Positions 21,865 through 31,117 of a stretch of 64,000 bases of DNA are shown here, one piece after another (position 1 is the first letter of the stretch; each line of letters begins with the position of its first letter). The notes under the pieces are model-generated. The model ran no database searches and was not told where the DNA came from. It was given only the letters and a program-made list of their open reading frames with translations. Source of the DNA: Ideonella margarita (GTDB lineage: Bacteria > Pseudomonadota > Gammaproteobacteria > Burkholderiales > Burkholderiaceae_C); the NCBI RefSeq assembly GCF_038066635.1, contig NZ_JBBUTI010000002.1, positions 62,001-126,000 of the forward strand. The letters are read 5' to 3'. Made by a program: the position numbers and the translations under genes.

Positions 21865-23592
21865 ATGCTCAAGCACCTGACCCTGCGTGACTTCGTGATC
21901 GTCAGCATGCTGGACGTCGACATCGACGCCGGCTTCTGCGTCTTGACCGGCGAAACCGGCGCCGGCAAATCCATCCTGATCGACGCCTTGCAGCTGGCGC
22001 TCGGTGCACGGGCAGACAGCCATGTGGTGCGCGAGGGCGCGGCCCGGGCAGAGATCACCGCCATCTTCGACCGGCCCGGCTCACTCAAACGCTGGCTGGA
22101 GGCCGCCGGCTTTGACGACAGCGACGAGCTGCTGCTGCGCCGCGTGGTGGACAACCAGGGCAAGAGCCGGGGCTACATCAACGGCAGCCCGGCCACCGCC
22201 AGCCAGCTGCGCGAGGTGGCCGACCACCTGGTGGACATCCACGGCCAGCACGCCTGGCAAGGCCTGACCCGCCCCGCCTCGGTGCGCGCGCTGCTCGACG
22301 AGCAAGCCGGCATCGACGCCACGCCGATGGCCACCGCCTACGCCGCATGGCAGCAGGCCGTTGAGCAACTCGCGCAGGCCCGCGCACGGCAGACCGAGCT
22401 CGACAGCGAACGTGAACGCCTGCAGTGGCAACTGGGCGAGTTGCAGAAGCTCGCCCCGAAACGCGACGAGTGGCCGGAGCTGAACGCAGAACATGAACGG
22501 CTGTCGCACCGCCAGGCGTTGATGGACGCCACCGCCCAGGCCGCTGCCCAGGTGGCCGATGACGACAGCAGCGCGATGCGCAGCGTCAGCCGCGCCCTGA
22601 ACGCGCTGGATGACGTGGCCACCTACGACACCCGGCTGGCCGACATCATCACCGCCCTGCACGGCGCCCAGGCCCAGCTTGAAGACGCCGCGCACAGCCT
22701 GCAGGCCTATGTCAGCCGCACCGAACTGGACCCCGAACGGCTGGGCGAACTCGACGGCCGCATGTCGACCTGGATGGGCCTGGCCCGCCGCTTCCGGCGC
22801 TCACCGGAAGACTTGCCGACACTGCTGGAGGAATGGCAGGCCGCGCTGCGCGCGCTGGATGAAGCCGCCGATCTGGACGGTCTGGAACGCAAGGTGGCGG
22901 CGGCCCTGGCCCAGTGGCGCAGCCTGGCACAAGCCGTGAGCGCCGCACGCCGCAAGGCCGCACAACCGCTGGCGCAGCGCGTGACCGACGCCATGCAGCA
23001 ACTGGGCATGGCCGGCGGCCGCTTTGACGTGACCCTGGTGGCGCAAGAGCAGCCGCAGGCCTTTGGCCTGGAGAGCGCTGAGTTTCTGGTGGCCGGCCAC
23101 GCGGGCAGCACGCCGCGCCCCCTGGCCAAGGTGGCCTCGGGCGGTGAGCTGTCGCGGCTGGCCCTGGCCATCGCCGTGAGCACCGCCCAGGCACGTGGCC
23201 CGCAACGCGACGATGAGCCGGCGCCTGCCACGCTGATCTTTGACGAAATCGACAGCGGCGTGGGCGGCACCGTGGCCGATGCCGTGGGCCGCCAGATGAA
23301 GGCGCTGGGCCGCAGCGCCCAGGTGCTGGCCGTGACCCACCTGGCGCAGGTGGCCGCCTGCGCCGATCGACATTACGTGGTTGCCAAGGCCACCCAGGGC
23401 GGCCAGACACTGAGCCAGATCGCGCCGGTGGCCGGCGAGGCCCGGGTGGCCGAAGTGGCCCGCATGCTGGGCGGCGAGCGCAGCAGCGGCACCAGCCTGG
23501 CCCACGCCCAGGAACTGATCAACCATGCGCTGGCAGAGGTGGACGCCACCCCGCCGCGCACCAGGAAGCAATCCACCGGACGCACGCGATGA
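21865..23592 (+). CDS. recN: DNA repair protein RecN
   Basis: SMC-like ATPase that acts in recombinational repair of double-strand breaks. 575 residues (family about 550-590). Walker A GETGAGKS at 29-36, a long coiled-coil arm through the middle (about 150-370), then the C-terminal ABC half with signature KVASGGELSRLALAIA and Walker B LIFDEIDSGVGG, followed by TVADAVGRQM and VTHLAQVAA. The last 4 bp overlap rapZ. A LexA-type site was not recognised in the short gap to nadK, so SOS control is not evident here. Confidence 0.97.
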   Translation: MLKHLTLRDFVIVSMLDVDIDAGFCVLTGETGAGKSILIDALQLALGARADSHVVREGAARAEITAIFDRPGSLKRWLEAAGFDDSDELLLRRVVDNQGKSRGYINGSPATASQLREVADHLVDIHGQHAWQGLTRPASVRALLDEQAGIDATPMATAYAAWQQAVEQLAQARARQTELDSERERLQWQLGELQKLAPKRDEWPELNAEHERLSHRQALMDATAQAAAQVADDDSSAMRSVSRALNALDDVATYDTRLADIITALHGAQAQLEDAAHSLQAYVSRTELDPERLGELDGRMSTWMGLARRFRRSPEDLPTLLEEWQAALRALDEAADLDGLERKVAAALAQWRSLAQAVSAARRKAAQPLAQRVTDAMQQLGMAGGRFDVTLVAQEQPQAFGLESAEFLVAGHAGSTPRPLAKVASGGELSRLALAIAVSTAQARGPQRDDEPAPATLIFDEIDSGVGGTVADAVGRQMKALGRSAQVLAVTHLAQVAACADRHYVVAKATQGGQTLSQIAPVAGEARVAEVARMLGGERSSGTSLAHAQELINHALAEVDATPPRTRKQSTGRTR

Positions 23593-24506
23593 GCAGCACT
23601 GACACGAGCGAGTTGCCGCCCGAGGGCACCCAGGCACCAGACACCCGCGAGGTGGTGCTGGTCACCGGCATTTCCGGTTCAGGCAAGTCGGTGGCGCTGC
23701 ATGCGCTGGAAGACGCCGGCTACTTCTGCGTCGACAACCTGCCGCCCGAGCTGCTGCGCGACTTCATCCGCGTGGAAACCATGCACGGCGTACGCCGCAT
23801 GGCGATCGCGGTGGACGTGCGCACCGCTGGCTCACTGCCGCACCTGCTGCCGGTGCTCGACCAGCTCAAGGCTGACGGCGTGCTGGTGCGCAGCATCTTC
23901 CTGAATGCCACGACCACGGCCTTGGTGCGACGCTTCTCGGAAACCCGACGCCCACACCCCTTGAGCAAGCCCGGCGACATCGCCGACCCGCACCGCGCGC
24001 TGGTGGACGCCATCGAACTGGAGCGCAGCCTGCTGGCCGACCTGCGTGAACGCTCGACCGAGCTCGACACGTCGCAGCTGCGTCCAGTGCAATTGCGGTC
24101 GTGGATCCGCGACCTGGTGGGTGCCACGGGCAGCCGCCTGACGCTGGTGTTCGAGTCCTTCGCCTTCAAGCACGGCGTGCCGCTGGACGCCGACCTGGTG
24201 TACGACGTGCGCGTGCTGCCGAACCCGTTCTACCTGCGCGAGCTGCGTCCGCTCACCGGCCGGGATGCGCCCGTGGCCGACTACCTGCGCGCGCAGCCCG
24301 AGGTCGAGGAAATGGCCGGCCAGATCGAGGCGTTTGTACGGCGCTGGCTGCCGGCCTATGAAGACGACCACCGCAGCTACCTGACCGTGGCCATTGGCTG
24401 CACGGGCGGGCAACATCGCTCGGCTTATCTGGTTGAAACGCTGGCGGCGCGTTTCGCGGGCACGGTGGCAACGCTGATTCGTCACCGCGAGCTGGACGGC
24501 CGCTGA
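23589..24506 (+). CDS. rapZ: RNase adapter protein RapZ (YvcJ family)
   Basis: Nucleotide-binding protein of 305 residues. In enterobacteria RapZ hands GlmZ RNA to RNase E and so tunes glucosamine-6-phosphate synthesis; in Betaproteobacteria the role is less clear. Walker A GISGSGKS at 27-34, Walker B-like DVRTAGSL, and the C-terminal domain motifs NPFYLRELRPLTGRD and YLTVAIGCTGGQHRS are all present. It overlaps recN by 4 bp, so here it is translated with a DNA-repair gene rather than with hprK/ptsN genes. mutY converges 26 bp beyond its stop. Confidence 0.95.
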   Translation: MSSTDTSELPPEGTQAPDTREVVLVTGISGSGKSVALHALEDAGYFCVDNLPPELLRDFIRVETMHGVRRMAIAVDVRTAGSLPHLLPVLDQLKADGVLVRSIFLNATTTALVRRFSETRRPHPLSKPGDIADPHRALVDAIELERSLLADLRERSTELDTSQLRPVQLRSWIRDLVGATGSRLTLVFESFAFKHGVPLDADLVYDVRVLPNPFYLRELRPLTGRDAPVADYLRAQPEVEEMAGQIEAFVRRWLPAYEDDHRSYLTVAIGCTGGQHRSAYLVETLAARFAGTVATLIRHRELDGR

Positions 24507-24532
24507 AACACCACTGAGCGGCCAAGCCTGCC

Positions 24533-25582
24533 TCAGCGCAGCAGCTTGGCGACCGGTGCCGGAAGGCCATGGGCTGGCAGATCTGCCAGCGTCACCCACT
24601 TGCCTGTGGGCCAGGTGCGCTGAAGGCGCTCCAGGCGCTTGGGGCCGGTGCGCTCCGGCAGTGTGTGCCGCAGCGGGCTCAGCTCCCAGTCGAAGTGCGT
24701 GAGCACATGGCGCACCACGGGCAGCGGCTGGCGCTCACCCGGCCAGTCACCCAGCCAGGCCTCTGCGGCCTCCAGATCCTCGAACTCCGGCATCGACCAC
24801 AAACCGGCCCACACGCCGGTGTCGGGGCGCTGCACCAGCCAGACGGCGTCGCCTTGCTGCAGCCAGAGCAGCGCATTGGCCCTGCGGCTGCGCTTCACCT
24901 TGCGCGTCTTCACCGGGAACTGCTCGGTGCGGTCTTGCCGGTGCGCTTCACACAGGTCGCTCAGCGGGCAGCTGTTGCACAGCGGCTGGCGCATCGAGCA
25001 CAGCGTGGCGCCCAGATCCATCAAGCCCTGCGTGTAGGCTTCGATGCCCTGGTCTTGCGGCAACAGCTGCTCTGCAATCGCCCACAGGCGCCGCTCATGG
25101 GTGGTGCTGGCCAGGTCGTCCTCGAAGGCCAGCACGCGGGTCAGCACACGTTTGACATTGCCGTCGAGGATGGCGGTACGCTCACCAAAGCAGAACGCCG
25201 CGATGGCCGCCGCGGTCGAGCGCCCGATGCCGGGCAGGCTCACCAGTTGAGCCGCACTGGGCGGAAACGCACCACCGAAGTCGCTCATCACAGCCTGCGC
25301 GCAGCGGTGCAGATTGCGGGCGCGGCTGTAATAGCCCAGGCCCGCCCACAGCGCCAGCACATCGTCCAGCGGCGCTGCGGCCAGGCTGGCCACATCCGGA
25401 AAGCGCGCCAGAAAGCGGTCGTAGTAGCCCAGCACCGTGGCCACCTGGGTCTGCTGCAGCATGATTTCCGACAGCCACACCCGGTATGGATCACGGGTTT
25501 GCTGCCAGGGCAGCGCGTGGCGGCCGTGGCGCTTCTGCCAATCAATCAGCGGGGCCGCGATGCCCGGCAGTTCAACCTTCAC
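24533..25582 (-). CDS. mutY: A/G-specific adenine glycosylase MutY
   Basis: Removes adenine mispaired with 8-oxoguanine. 349 residues. Catalytic Glu39 (SEIMLQQTQV) and Asp140 (AILDGNVKRVL) are present, with the helix-hairpin-helix LPGIGRSTAAA at 116-126. The [4Fe-4S] cysteines are C195, C202, C205 and C211 with the exact 6-2-5 spacing. The C-terminal Nudix-like domain (about 230-345), used for 8-oxoG recognition, is complete. The start is a GTG at 25582, 11 bp inside the dynamin-like gene, so the two are coupled. mutM lies 2.1 kb away on the same strand. Confidence 0.97.
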   Translation of the reverse strand: MKVELPGIAAPLIDWQKRHGRHALPWQQTRDPYRVWLSEIMLQQTQVATVLGYYDRFLARFPDVASLAAAPLDDVLALWAGLGYYSRARNLHRCAQAVMSDFGGAFPPSAAQLVSLPGIGRSTAAAIAAFCFGERTAILDGNVKRVLTRVLAFEDDLASTTHERRLWAIAEQLLPQDQGIEAYTQGLMDLGATLCSMRQPLCNSCPLSDLCEAHRQDRTEQFPVKTRKVKRSRRANALLWLQQGDAVWLVQRPDTGVWAGLWSMPEFEDLEAAEAWLGDWPGERQPLPVVRHVLTHFDWELSPLRHTLPERTGPKRLERLQRTWPTGKWVTLADLPAHGLPAPVAKLLR

Positions 25583-27635
25583 GCGCAGTGCCTGATTGCC
25601 AACCGTCGGTGCTCACCAGGGGCATGCCTTCGGTCGGGGGGCCGCGCTCGTCCAGCTCGGTCACCGGGCCACGCTCAGCGCGTGTGCGCAGCGCCGATGC
25701 CAGCTCGTAGGCCCGGTCCACCAGCTCCAGCAGGCGCGCGTCCTGCTGCTCGACCTCGGTCAGCCGACGCTCCAGCTCACCGGTGGCCGATTGAATGCGC
25801 TCCAGCGATTCACGGCGGCGCTTGAAGCTGCGACGGCGCTCGCGGAACTGGCCGTCCACCTGCGCCGTGGCCGCCTGGTTCCAGGCCTCCACCTCGACAC
25901 TGGCGCTTTCGAACACCACCCGCAGCTTCGACACCAGCATGCGCTGGAACTGCTCGGCAAAGCCCGGCGAGTTCATCTTCATCACCTGGGTGACGCCGAA
26001 GTAGCGGCTGTAGCTGCGCTCGATCAGCGCCAGCTCGTCACGGTAGGTCTGCAGCACCGGCGGCTCGTTCAGTCCCAGCGAAAAACCGAAATCGGCATTC
26101 AGCTGGTTGAACAGCGCCTGCAGCATTTCGTAGGCTTCATGGCACTGGCGCGAAGCCGTGTCGATCTGCGCCTGCAGGCCGGTGCAGAGCTCTGCGAAAG
26201 CGGCGCGTGCGCGCAGGTTGAACCAGCTGGAACCGATGGTTTTCTGGAGTTCGGCCACGCCTTCGCGGATGCGGTCAGCGTCGAGTGCGCGCATGGCGCC
26301 GCGCTGCAACTTGGCATGCACGGCACGCATGGCCATCAGGCGAGCATTGCAGCGCTCGAATTCTTCGGTGTCTTCGCGGACGCGGTCCAGCATCTGCGAC
26401 ACACGGCCAGAGCTCTTGCCACGCAAACCACGCAGCTCCAGCATCTGCTCGGCGTTGTGGCGGCGCTGGTCACGCAGGCGGCGGGTGGAATGTTCCAGCA
26501 TCGACTGCACACCGGTGATGACCGCGCGCGACAGCACGCGCTGGCGTTGCGGCAGCAAGTCGGCATTCAGTGCAGATTCCAGCAGCGGCAGGCGGCTGGC
26601 CTCGAGCAATTCGGCATCGCCGGACATCCGCGCCGTCAAGGCCATGCGGGCAGACACCGGGAACACGCGCTCACGCTGGATGCCCAGCGTGCTGGCCGTG
26701 GCCACCCGCTGGCGCTCGATCGTGGCCTCGCGCTCAGCCGGCGTGGCGAGCGGGTCGGCCAGGGTGTCCATCTTGTTGAGCACCACGAAACACGCCAGGC
26801 CCTGGCCACCAAGGTGGTCCGACCAGATGTCGAGGTCAGAGCGGGTCACGCCGGTATCAGCACCCAGCACGAACAGGGCCGCATGGGCGCTGGGCAGCAG
26901 GCCCAGGGTCAGCTCAGGCTCGGTGCCGATGGCGTTCAGGCCGGGCGTGTCGACCACCACCAGGCCGCGCTGCAGCAAGGGGTGCGGGTAGTTGATGACG
27001 GCGTGGCGCCAGGCCGGGATCTCCACCAGACCGTCTTCGGTGGTCGGCGGGTTGTGAGTCGGGTGAGAGTCAGACCACAGCCCCAGGGCGCGGGCCTGCT
27101 CGCGGCTGACCTTGCGGATCTGGGTCACTTCCTGGAGCGCCTGGGCCAGCGCCTCGGGGTCATCCGGCGTGAGCTGGATGCGGCGCCAGTCCTCACGGCG
27201 CTCGCGCCAGTCGGTCAGGGTCAGCGCGTCGCTGCGGGTAGTGATCGGCAGCAGATCAAGCGAGGGCAGCTCATTGGCGTCCCACGACAGCTCCACCGGG
27301 CACATCGTGGTGCGGCCAGCGGTGGCTGGCAGGATGCGCCGCCCGGCATCGGCAAAGAAGATCGCGTTGATCAGCTCGCTCTTGCCGCGCGAAAACTCCG
27401 CCACGAAGGCCACGACCAGCTTGTCGGTCGACAAGCGTTGGCGCAGGGACTTGGACGCGGTCGCGGCGTGCGTAGCCAGCAAGTCGCTCTCGGAGAGAAA
27501 CTCTTCAAGCGCCCCCAGTTCACGCTCCAGCGCCAGCCGCCAGTCGGCGAGCGCATCGAGACCGGGAACCAAGGTGGTCTGCATTTGCAGGCGCTGGTCA
27601 GGGGTGGCGGCAGTCAACATCACGATACGAGTCAT
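25572..27635 (-). CDS. Bacterial dynamin-like GTPase
   Basis: Large GTPase of the dynamin superfamily, 687 residues. The P-loop region reads VAEFSRGKSELINAI (about 78-92); the first Gly of GxxxxGKS is Ala79, which this subgroup tolerates. Switch I TAGRTTMCP, G3 VVDTPGLNAIG and G4 LNKMD follow. The remaining 400 residues are helical with long charged coiled stretches. No clear transmembrane pair is seen, so membrane association, if any, is peripheral. It lies directly upstream of and overlaps mutY, an arrangement seen in related Burkholderiales. Roles proposed for bacterial dynamins (membrane repair, fusion, phage tolerance) are not demonstrated for this subgroup. Confidence 0.87.
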   Translation of the reverse strand: MTRIVMLTAATPDQRLQMQTTLVPGLDALADWRLALERELGALEEFLSESDLLATHAATASKSLRQRLSTDKLVVAFVAEFSRGKSELINAIFFADAGRRILPATAGRTTMCPVELSWDANELPSLDLLPITTRSDALTLTDWRERREDWRRIQLTPDDPEALAQALQEVTQIRKVSREQARALGLWSDSHPTHNPPTTEDGLVEIPAWRHAVINYPHPLLQRGLVVVDTPGLNAIGTEPELTLGLLPSAHAALFVLGADTGVTRSDLDIWSDHLGGQGLACFVVLNKMDTLADPLATPAEREATIERQRVATASTLGIQRERVFPVSARMALTARMSGDAELLEASRLPLLESALNADLLPQRQRVLSRAVITGVQSMLEHSTRRLRDQRRHNAEQMLELRGLRGKSSGRVSQMLDRVREDTEEFERCNARLMAMRAVHAKLQRGAMRALDADRIREGVAELQKTIGSSWFNLRARAAFAELCTGLQAQIDTASRQCHEAYEMLQALFNQLNADFGFSLGLNEPPVLQTYRDELALIERSYSRYFGVTQVMKMNSPGFAEQFQRMLVSKLRVVFESASVEVEAWNQAATAQVDGQFRERRRSFKRRRESLERIQSATGELERRLTEVEQQDARLLELVDRAYELASALRTRAERGPVTELDERGPPTEGMPLVSTDGWQSGTAREG

Positions 27636-27729
27636 GCTAGCGTCATTCGGCGGAACAAATTGACAGCGATTGAAACTGTTCGCCCGGACGAACCCTGAAT
27701 TGTGGCAGGCCGGCGACGCCCCTTCCGCC

Positions 27730-28560
27730 TCACCGGTGCTGGCACCCTGCGCAGTAATAAGTGGCCCGCTGGCCCTGCACGATGCGTTTGATGCTGGCGC
27801 CGCAGCGCGAACAGGCCTGCCCCTCGCGCCCGTACACCCGCGCCTGGCCCTGGTATTGACCGACGCTGCCGTGCGCGTCGGTGAAATCTCTAAGGGTGGA
27901 TCCGCCCGCCTCGATCGCCTCGGCCAGCACCTTGCGTACGGCGCTCAGCAGCTTTTCGGCGCGGCCATAGGCGATGCGGCGGCAGGGCGTGCGGGGGTCG
28001 ATGCCAGCTTCGAACAGGGCGTCGCTGGCGTAGATGTTCCCGGCGCCCACCACCATGTCACCCGCCAGCAAGGCCTGCTTGACGGGCGTATTGCGCTTCT
28101 GCAGGGCCTGGTGGAAGTCGGTCGGCGTGTAGCTCAGATCAAAGGGCTCGGCCCCGAGCTTGGCCAGCATCTTCGACGCCGGCAATGCCCCCAAGCCAGG
28201 CGACCAGACCACGGCACCGAAGCGGCGCGGGTCGGTCAGGCGCAGGGTGCCGCGGTCGGTCACCAGGTCGGCGTGGTCATGCTTGCCGGCCGGGCCGGGC
28301 TCGGGCGTGAACTTCAGGGAGCCCGACATGCCCAGGTGCCAGAGCAGGCCGCCGGGGTCGCGGCCATCGGGCAAGCTCAGCGGCAGCCACAAGTATTTAC
28401 CTCGCCGCTGGAACTCTCCAGCCGTGCAGCCGGTCAACTCATCGGGGCTCAGGCCCAGGGGCCAGCGCAGCGGCTTGCCCATGCGCAGCGCCAGCACCTT
28501 GGCGCCGGCCAGGCCCACCAGGCTGCGGCGGGTTACTTCAACCTCTGGTAATTCAGGCAT
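27730..28560 (-). CDS. mutM: Formamidopyrimidine-DNA glycosylase MutM (Fpg)
   Basis: Bifunctional glycosylase/AP-lyase that excises 8-oxoguanine. 276 residues starting MPELPEVEVTRR; after Met removal Pro2 is the Schiff-base nucleophile and Glu3 the acid. The ATG at 28560 is fixed by this motif. The middle H2TH region includes GAGNIYASDALF. The C-terminal zinc finger is intact (CSRCG, then YYCAGC) with the Arg of the finger loop in GQRATYY. It is transcribed divergently from the TPR/lolB operon across 69 bp. With mutY nearby it supplies the GO repair pathway. Confidence 0.97.
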   Translation of the reverse strand: MPELPEVEVTRRSLVGLAGAKVLALRMGKPLRWPLGLSPDELTGCTAGEFQRRGKYLWLPLSLPDGRDPGGLLWHLGMSGSLKFTPEPGPAGKHDHADLVTDRGTLRLTDPRRFGAVVWSPGLGALPASKMLAKLGAEPFDLSYTPTDFHQALQKRNTPVKQALLAGDMVVGAGNIYASDALFEAGIDPRTPCRRIAYGRAEKLLSAVRKVLAEAIEAGGSTLRDFTDAHGSVGQYQGQARVYGREGQACSRCGASIKRIVQGQRATYYCAGCQHR

Positions 28561-28602
28561 GGCCGGATTATCGATGGGCGACCAGCACACAACACCGCCC
28601 AC

Positions 28603-28608
28603 TAGAAT
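28603..28608 (+). promoter_or_regulatory. Possible -10 element of the TPR-lolB-ispE operon
   Basis: TAGAAT differs from TATAAT at one position and lies 21 bp before the ATG at 28630, in the 69 bp divergent gap. A convincing -35 at 16-18 bp spacing was not found. Confidence 0.35.
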
Positions 28609-28629
28609 CGATCGGATCCAGGAGACACG

Positions 28630-30480
28630 ATGACGACCCAAGGTCCAGAACGCCAGGCCCCGCTCTTCCCCGTCACCGGGTCGGCATGGCGCATCTTCCG
28701 CCTCGCCACCCTGGCCTTGGCCGTGCAGGCCGCATGGTTGCCTGCCCAGGCCCAGACCACGCCTGCGGCCGAAACGCCCGCAGCCCCTGCCGCCGAGCCC
28801 GTCGAAGCCGCACCGCCCGACAACTCGTCACTCGACGCGCCAATGTTCTACCAGCTGCTGGTGGGCGAAATGGAAGCGCAGAACGGCCGCCAGGGCGTGG
28901 CCTTCGAAGTGCTGCTGGATGCGGCCCGCCGCCTCCGTGACCCGACGCTGTACCAGCGCGCCATCGAGCTTGCCGTGCAAGGCCGCTCAGGCGACAAGGC
29001 ACTGCAAGCGGTGCAAGCCTGGCGCCAGGGCGTTCCGGAATCGCTGGATGCCGCCCGCACCCATGTGCAGTTGCTGGTGGCCCTGGACAAGCCCGCTGAG
29101 CTGGCTGAGCCACTGGGCACCTTGATCCGCCTGGTGCCGGCCGCCGAGCGCAGCGGCGTGATTTCCGGCCTGCCCCGCTTTCTGGGCAACCTGAACAACA
29201 AGGCGGCCACATACACGGCGGTGGAGCAGGCGTTTTCGCCCTGGCTGAATGCGCCGGCCACCCGCACTGCAGCACGCACCACGCTGGGCCGCATGGCACT
29301 CATGGCCGACAAGCCGGATGTGGCCATGGCGCTGGCCCGCCGCGCCCATGCTGACGATGACGACGCCGCCGGGCCGATCGCCCTGGCCCTGGAACTGGCG
29401 CCCGGCGACACCGGCGCGGAAGCCGTGGTGCAGGGCTATCTGGCACGCGCCAATGCCCCCGCCCAGCTCCGCCTGGCTTACGCCCGGATGCTGGAAAAGC
29501 AGCAACGCATTGGCGATGCCGCCAATCAGGTTCGCCTGGCGGTAGCCAGCCAGCCCGAGCTGATTCCGCCTTGGCTCACTTTGGGCGCCTATCTGGTTGA
29601 CCTGCGGGAGCCGGCCGAGGCGATCACCGCCCTGGAGCGCTTCCTGGCCTTGCAGGCTCAGGCCCCGGAAGGCGACACCACCGACGACGACGAAAGCGGT
29701 ATCCGCAGCCAGCGCGCAACCGACCTCGCCTGGCAGTTGCTGTCGCAGGCCCATGAGCAGCTCGGTCACACCCGGCAGGCGGCAGAGTGGCTGGAGCGCA
29801 TCGACAGCGAACGCATGGACCTGTCAGTGCTGGCACGCCGTGCCAGCCTGATGGCCCGGAACGGCCAGCTCACCGCGGCCCGCGCGCTGCTGCGTGACGC
29901 GCCAGCCCAGGACAAGCCGGACGCCCGCGCCCGCCTGCTGGCAGAAGCCCAGCTGCTGCGCGACAACCGCGACTGGCAAGGTGCCCATGACCTGCTGCTG
30001 CAGGGCATGCGGGAAGCGCCAGAAGACACCGTGCTGATCTACGAGCTGGCCATGGTGGCCGAGCGCCTCGCCAAGTTCGACGACATGGAAGCCCTGTTGC
30101 GCCGGGTGATGACGCTCAAGCCGGACGATGCGCATGCCTTCAACGCGCTGGGCTATTCGCTCACCGAACGCAACACCCGGCTGGATGAAGCACGCCTGCT
30201 GCTGCGCAAGGCCACCGCACTGGCACCGAACGATCCCTTCATCGTCGACAGCCTGGGCTGGGTTGAGTTCCGGCTGGGCAACAAGACGGAAGCACTGAAG
30301 TTGCTGCGCCAATCCTGGCTGTCACGCCCGCATGCCGAGGTGGCGGCCCACCTGGGCGAAGTGCTTTGGAGCCTGGACCAGCGCGAAGAAGCCATGAAGA
30401 TCTTCCGCGAAGGCCAGCGCCGCGAGGCCACCAACGAGGTGCTGCTTGAAACCATGAAGCGGCTGAAGGCCGCCCCGTGA
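28630..30480 (+). CDS. Exported TPR-repeat protein
   Basis: 616 residues. An N-terminal hydrophobic stretch (about 23-42, ending AQAQ) looks like a Sec signal peptide, so the protein is probably periplasmic. The rest is helical TPR/TPR-like repeats; the clearest are near the C-terminus (HAFNALGYSLTERNTRLDEA and PFIVDSLGWVEFRLGNKTEA, followed by PHAEVAAHLGEVLWSL). A GGAG sequence sits 8 bp before the ATG. It overlaps lolB (GTGA) and precedes ispE. This TPR gene before lolB is typical of Betaproteobacteria. A scaffold role in outer-membrane biogenesis is suggested by the neighbour only. Confidence 0.88.
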   Translation: MTTQGPERQAPLFPVTGSAWRIFRLATLALAVQAAWLPAQAQTTPAAETPAAPAAEPVEAAPPDNSSLDAPMFYQLLVGEMEAQNGRQGVAFEVLLDAARRLRDPTLYQRAIELAVQGRSGDKALQAVQAWRQGVPESLDAARTHVQLLVALDKPAELAEPLGTLIRLVPAAERSGVISGLPRFLGNLNNKAATYTAVEQAFSPWLNAPATRTAARTTLGRMALMADKPDVAMALARRAHADDDDAAGPIALALELAPGDTGAEAVVQGYLARANAPAQLRLAYARMLEKQQRIGDAANQVRLAVASQPELIPPWLTLGAYLVDLREPAEAITALERFLALQAQAPEGDTTDDDESGIRSQRATDLAWQLLSQAHEQLGHTRQAAEWLERIDSERMDLSVLARRASLMARNGQLTAARALLRDAPAQDKPDARARLLAEAQLLRDNRDWQGAHDLLLQGMREAPEDTVLIYELAMVAERLAKFDDMEALLRRVMTLKPDDAHAFNALGYSLTERNTRLDEARLLLRKATALAPNDPFIVDSLGWVEFRLGNKTEALKLLRQSWLSRPHAEVAAHLGEVLWSLDQREEAMKIFREGQRREATNEVLLETMKRLKAAP

Positions 30481-31094
30481 GGCTGGGCAGGCCTGCAGAG
30501 CGACCTGGCCGCAGCGACTTGCTGGCTGCGGCGTGCACCTTGGCGCTGGCCACCCTGGTTTTGGGCGGCTTGCAAGGCTGCGCCACTCGCCCCACCCCGA
30601 CACCGTCCAGCCTCACCGCTGAAGTCGCTGAGCGCACCGGGCGGCTGCTGATCAAGGTCGATGCCCGCCCGGGGCAGGCCGCGCAAACCTTGAGCGCCAG
30701 CTTCGAGTTGTCAGGCGGGGTTGAGCAAGGTCGCCTGCGCATCAACACGCCACTGGGTACACGCTTGGCCGAAGCGCAGTGGCAACCAGGCAGCGTGCGT
30801 CTCATCACCGCTGATGGTGAACAAGCGTTTGACGATCTGCCCAGCCTGACCCGGGCAGCCCTCGGCGAGGAGATTCCGCTCGCCGCCCTGTTCGACTGGC
30901 TGAACGGAAGCCCGTGGGCCGGCGCGCCGACCGAGCCCACTGCTGCTGCCAGCGACAATCGCCAGCACTTCGCGCAACTGGGTTGGACCGTGGACGCGAG
31001 CCGCCTGAGCGCAGATGGCTTGCTGGAAGCCCGGCGCCTCGCCACGACGGCTGATTTGCCGGCTGTGCTGTTGCGCGTTCGGCTCGACCGCTGA
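30477..31094 (+). CDS. lolB: Outer-membrane lipoprotein receptor LolB
   Basis: Accepts lipoproteins from LolA and inserts them into the outer membrane. 205 residues beginning at a GTG that overlaps the TPR stop. A signal peptide runs to the lipobox LGGLQGC with the lipidated Cys near residue 35. Family features include TGRLLIKVD, LSASFELSGGVEQGRLRINTPLG and LFDWLNGSPW. Position directly before ispE is the conserved arrangement of gamma- and betaproteobacteria. Sequence conservation in LolB is low, so gene order carries part of the assignment. Confidence 0.9.
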   Translation: MRLGRPAERPGRSDLLAAACTLALATLVLGGLQGCATRPTPTPSSLTAEVAERTGRLLIKVDARPGQAAQTLSASFELSGGVEQGRLRINTPLGTRLAEAQWQPGSVRLITADGEQAFDDLPSLTRAALGEEIPLAALFDWLNGSPWAGAPTEPTAAASDNRQHFAQLGWTVDASRLSADGLLEARRLATTADLPAVLLRVRLDR

Positions 31095-31117
31095 TTCACA
31101 TTCCCGCCTCCTTTGCC

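Noticed and set aside
20884..22023. hrcA frame extended upstream to 22023
   Set aside because: It would cover nadK on the opposite strand; HrcA begins at MLDERSRS and the extra sequence has shadow composition.
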